In this document: in pieces, positions 61,950 to 64,000 of the stretch | Numbering within the stretch: position 1 is the first letter of the stretch | Layout: every line of letters starts with the position of its first letter | NCBI GenBank assembly: GCA_965199915.1 | Contig: OZ241348.1 | Location: 310,001-374,000, forward strand | DNA: 64,000 nt | Direction: 5' to 3' | Origin: VXYL01 sp965199915 | GTDB lineage: Bacteria > Pseudomonadota > Gammaproteobacteria > Pseudomonadales > Azotimanducaceae | Made by a program: the position numbers and the translations under genes | Notes under the pieces: model-generated | Seen by the model: only the letters and a program-made list of their open reading frames with translations | Databases searched by the model: none | Told to the model about the DNA's origin: nothing

Positions 61950-61976
61950 TTCCTCCACGGCCTTACGCCCGTGCCC

Positions 61977-62729
61977 ATGCTCACGGAGCAAGAGATCCGT
62001 CGCTACCACGCGGATGGCTATGTTGTTCCGGACTTCCGCATGCGGGGCGAGGCGCTGGCGGACATCCGCGCCGCGCACGACCGTCTGCTCGCCAAGCACC
62101 CGGAGTTCGCGGACTACTGCCCGGCGGTGTTGGCGTTCGACACCAGCTTCTTGGCGATTGCCCGCACCCCGGCGATCTTGGAGATGGTCGAGCAGCTCAT
62201 CGGCGGGGATTTCGCGCTGTGGAACTCCAGCTTCTTCGCCAAGCCGGCGCATGTGGGCACCAGAACGCCGTGGCACCAAGATGGCGAGTATTGGCCGATA
62301 CGCCCGCTCGCCACCTGCTCGGTGTGGATCGCCGTGGACGCGGCGACGCCGGAGAACGGCTGCCTGCGGGTGATTCCGGGCTCGCACCAGCGCCGCGAAC
62401 TCGGCCGGCACGACTTCAACGGCGCGGACGGCTTGAGCTTGCCGCTTCAGCTGCGCGCCGAGGAGTTCGACGAGGCGTCGGCGCGCGATGTCGTGTTGCG
62501 GCAAGGGCAGATCTCCCTTCACGACGTCTACCTCATACACGGCTCGGAGCCGAACCGCTCCGCCAAGCCGCGCCGCGGCATGACCTTGCGCTACATGCCC
62601 ACCACTTCGGTGTACCGCCGCGACCTCGCCGAGCGGCGCAGCGGCCCGCTGGCGATGTCCGAGCGCACGTTGTACCTGATGCGCGGCACCGACCGCAGCG
62701 GCCGGAACGACTTTCGAGTGCGCCGGTAG
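61977..62729 (+). CDS. Phytanoyl-CoA dioxygenase (PhyH) family protein
   Basis: 250 residues. The ATG at 61977 is used because the earlier start at 61902 lies inside ssrA; a GTG at 61971 is an alternative. The N-terminus is LTEQEIRRYHADGYVVPDFR. The Fe-binding HxD is in TPWHQDGEYWPIRPL and the distal His in LHDVYLIHGSEPNRS; RRGMTLRYMPTT carries the 2-oxoglutarate Arg. The block NGCLRVIPGSHQRRELGRHD is typical of the family. It hydroxylates a small molecule; the substrate is unknown. It is only distantly similar to the PhyH protein at 56116, so the two probably act on different substrates. Confidence 0.9.
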   Translation: MLTEQEIRRYHADGYVVPDFRMRGEALADIRAAHDRLLAKHPEFADYCPAVLAFDTSFLAIARTPAILEMVEQLIGGDFALWNSSFFAKPAHVGTRTPWHQDGEYWPIRPLATCSVWIAVDAATPENGCLRVIPGSHQRRELGRHDFNGADGLSLPLQLRAEEFDEASARDVVLRQGQISLHDVYLIHGSEPNRSAKPRRGMTLRYMPTTSVYRRDLAERRSGPLAMSERTLYLMRGTDRSGRNDFRVRR

Positions 62730-62918
62730 GAGGAGCCGCCGAACGCTCGCGACGCGCCCCTGCGTAGTCTTGTGGTCAAAACGCGATCAAATGTTTGTCC
62801 ATGTTCATAACATGTTGAATTACATCTATGATCTACACATCAAGCTGTCCTGCGGGCCTGCTAATGCGTATTGGAATCAAAACCCGGTCAATTCTTTTTG
62901 CCCGTCAAGTAGCTCCCT

Positions 62919-64000
62919 CTAAGCCCAGAACGGCACATAGCCGGATCGCGGCCGGGCAAGGTCGGCCGGGCGGACCAGGTTCGCGTCCAAGGCTTGCCGG
63001 ATCACGCCCGACACCTGCGCTGAATTGCGCTCGGCCACGCCGAAACGCACGCGTAGCGTCGCGTTGCGCATGCGGCTGCCGTCCAGGTAGCGCAGCACCG
63101 TGTGCTGGTAGCAGGCGCGCCGTCGTTCCTCGGTGGTCATTTCGGCGAAGCGTCGCCGGCCGAACAAAATCGCTCGCGTGGCGTTCGCTTCCGCTCTGAA
63201 CTCCGGTGGCGGCAAGCGCTCGTGTTCGGCGGCGGCAATCGCCTTGTCGATGCCGGTGCCCAATTCCTCGCACAGGCCGAAGCGGCGCATGAGCGCTGCC
63301 AGCGTCTCGTTGCGCGAACGGGGCGGGAAGTCGATGAAGCGTTCCGGCGCCACCAGTGGAGTGCCTGGATTGGTGATCTCCAACCGGTTCCTGAACAGTT
63401 CCACCGTCGGGCCGGCGCCGCCGATCGTCATGTCTTGGTGGATCAGCGCGTTGGCGGCGAGCTCGCGAATGGCCAGCGGCGGCACCAAGGCTCGTGCTTC
63501 TCGAATCGGCGAATCGCCCTCTTCGCGTGCCGGCAGCAGGATGTTGACGCGCGCGTTGAAGTCCTCGAAGCCATTGGCGTAGCCGCCAAAGAATTCGTCG
63601 CGGTGCGTCACCGTGGCCGCGCGACCATCGCCATCGTACGCCACGAAACGGATGGCTTTGCGGGCGAGGCCCGGCCCGAAGTCGCGGAGATCGTTGGCGA
63701 GCAGAATGGCGCCCAAGTTGCTCACGTTCCACTTGCCGCCCACATCGGGTGCGATCAGCCGATCGTGCTCAAGAGCGGCTAGAGCCCCTTTGGCCCCAGC
63801 GGGTGTCGGCAAGCGCAACAGCTTGAAGTAGCTCAGGTGATCCAGCCGCTCCAGCACCACCTCGTCGGCGACGAATGATTGGGCAACGCCGCTCTCCCAA
63901 GCGTAGGGTCGCAGTTCGTCCCATAACGCCCGCTGCCGTTCGGGATTGTCCGCCAACCGCGGCGTGGCGCTGCCGATGCGGTCGTAGGCGGTGCGCTCGA
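62919..64000 (-). CDS. AlbA_2/GHKL ATP-binding protein, 5' end outside window
   Basis: The frame runs off the right edge: upstream of a TTG at 63956 it stays open to base 64000 with RTAYDRIGSATPR, which looks like the end of an AlbA_2 domain. The visible 345 or so residues include GYANGFEDFNARVNILLPAR, the GHKL-type N-box IRELAANALIHQDMT, VELFRNRLEITNPGTP and EELGTGIDKAIAAAEHE, the RecG-related HATPase_c_4 pattern. The C-terminus is a winged-helix-like end. It is a relative of the AlbA_2 protein at 21911 but without the TrlF partner in view. It may be a DNA-binding or regulatory ATPase. Confidence 0.8.
   Translation of the reverse strand, partial: ERTAYDRIGSATPRLADNPERQRALWDELRPYAWESGVAQSFVADEVVLERLDHLSYFKLLRLPTPAGAKGALAALEHDRLIAPDVGGKWNVSNLGAILLANDLRDFGPGLARKAIRFVAYDGDGRAATVTHRDEFFGGYANGFEDFNARVNILLPAREEGDSPIREARALVPPLAIRELAANALIHQDMTIGGAGPTVELFRNRLEITNPGTPLVAPERFIDFPPRSRNETLAALMRRFGLCEELGTGIDKAIAAAEHERLPPPEFRAEANATRAILFGRRRFAEMTTEERRRACYQHTVLRYLDGSRMRNATLRVRFGVAERNSAQVSGVIRQALDANLVRPADLARPRSGYVPFWA

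Noticed and set aside
61902..61976. Start of the second PhyH gene at 61902.
   Set aside because: That codon lies within the 3' part of ssrA; the start at 61977 follows the RNA.

Overview
The window is about 64 kb of GC-rich bacterial DNA with densely packed genes. It looks gammaproteobacterial. The tmRNA gene (61579-61949) encodes the tag A-ANDDNYALAA, which is the Pseudomonas-type tag. It also carries a prfC-type release factor 3, a class I (AroG-type) DAHP synthase and a one-chain indolepyruvate oxidoreductase. The mix of phytanoyl-CoA dioxygenases, an LLM oxidoreductase, amidohydrolase, enoyl-CoA hydratases and many conflict genes suggests an uncultured marine or host-associated gammaproteobacterium. 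That last point is inference from gene content, not a taxonomic result.

Layout. 1-11.3 kb: a partial unknown gene, an alpha/beta hydrolase, metY, an AAA-like/PD-(D/E)XK protein, an AT-rich membrane gene, a decayed transposase, and an Lrp regulator divergent from the indolepyruvate:ferredoxin oxidoreductase fusion. 11.3-26.3 kb (minus strand): a compact six-gene run that reads as one operon. In transcription order it is KTSC protein, TrlF/Ppl-type PHP-SMC ATPase, AlbA_2-GHKL protein, small unknown protein, a 2497-residue protein with two sacsin-like GHKL ATPase modules, and a SNF2-family helicase. Three of its junctions are overlaps or nearly so. This is the best candidate for an undescribed defence or conflict system. 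26.3-33.4 kb: housekeeping and transport genes (DAHP synthase, periplasmic binding protein with a HAMP sensor and an OFA-type MFS transporter, prfC).

33.4-54.7 kb: a second accessory region. It holds hicAB, a junkyard of gene fragments (prfC, CmcJ tail, frameshifted tonB), an AAA/TPR pair with ten 144-bp repeats, a CmcJ/NvfI-like oxidoreductase followed by a relic of the AAA gene, a 5mC methyltransferase with an overlapping PD-(D/E)XK endonuclease, a DUF4011-helicase-Vsr-like (Hhe-type) giant, a UDG-like protein, a WYL regulator, a split ATPase/TOPRIM pair and a double-AAA+ ATPase. An enoyl-CoA hydratase gene sits inside it. 54.7-64 kb: catabolic-type enzymes (amidohydrolase, two PhyH dioxygenases, squalene-synthase-like enzyme, LLM oxidoreductase, enoyl-CoA hydratase, MDR reductase), a nucleotidyltransferase relic, ssrA, and a partial AlbA_2/GHKL gene running off the right edge.

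Starts were chosen from Shine-Dalgarno spacing and family N-termini, so several differ from the longest possible frame. Functions marked as defence are inferred from domain composition and clustering.
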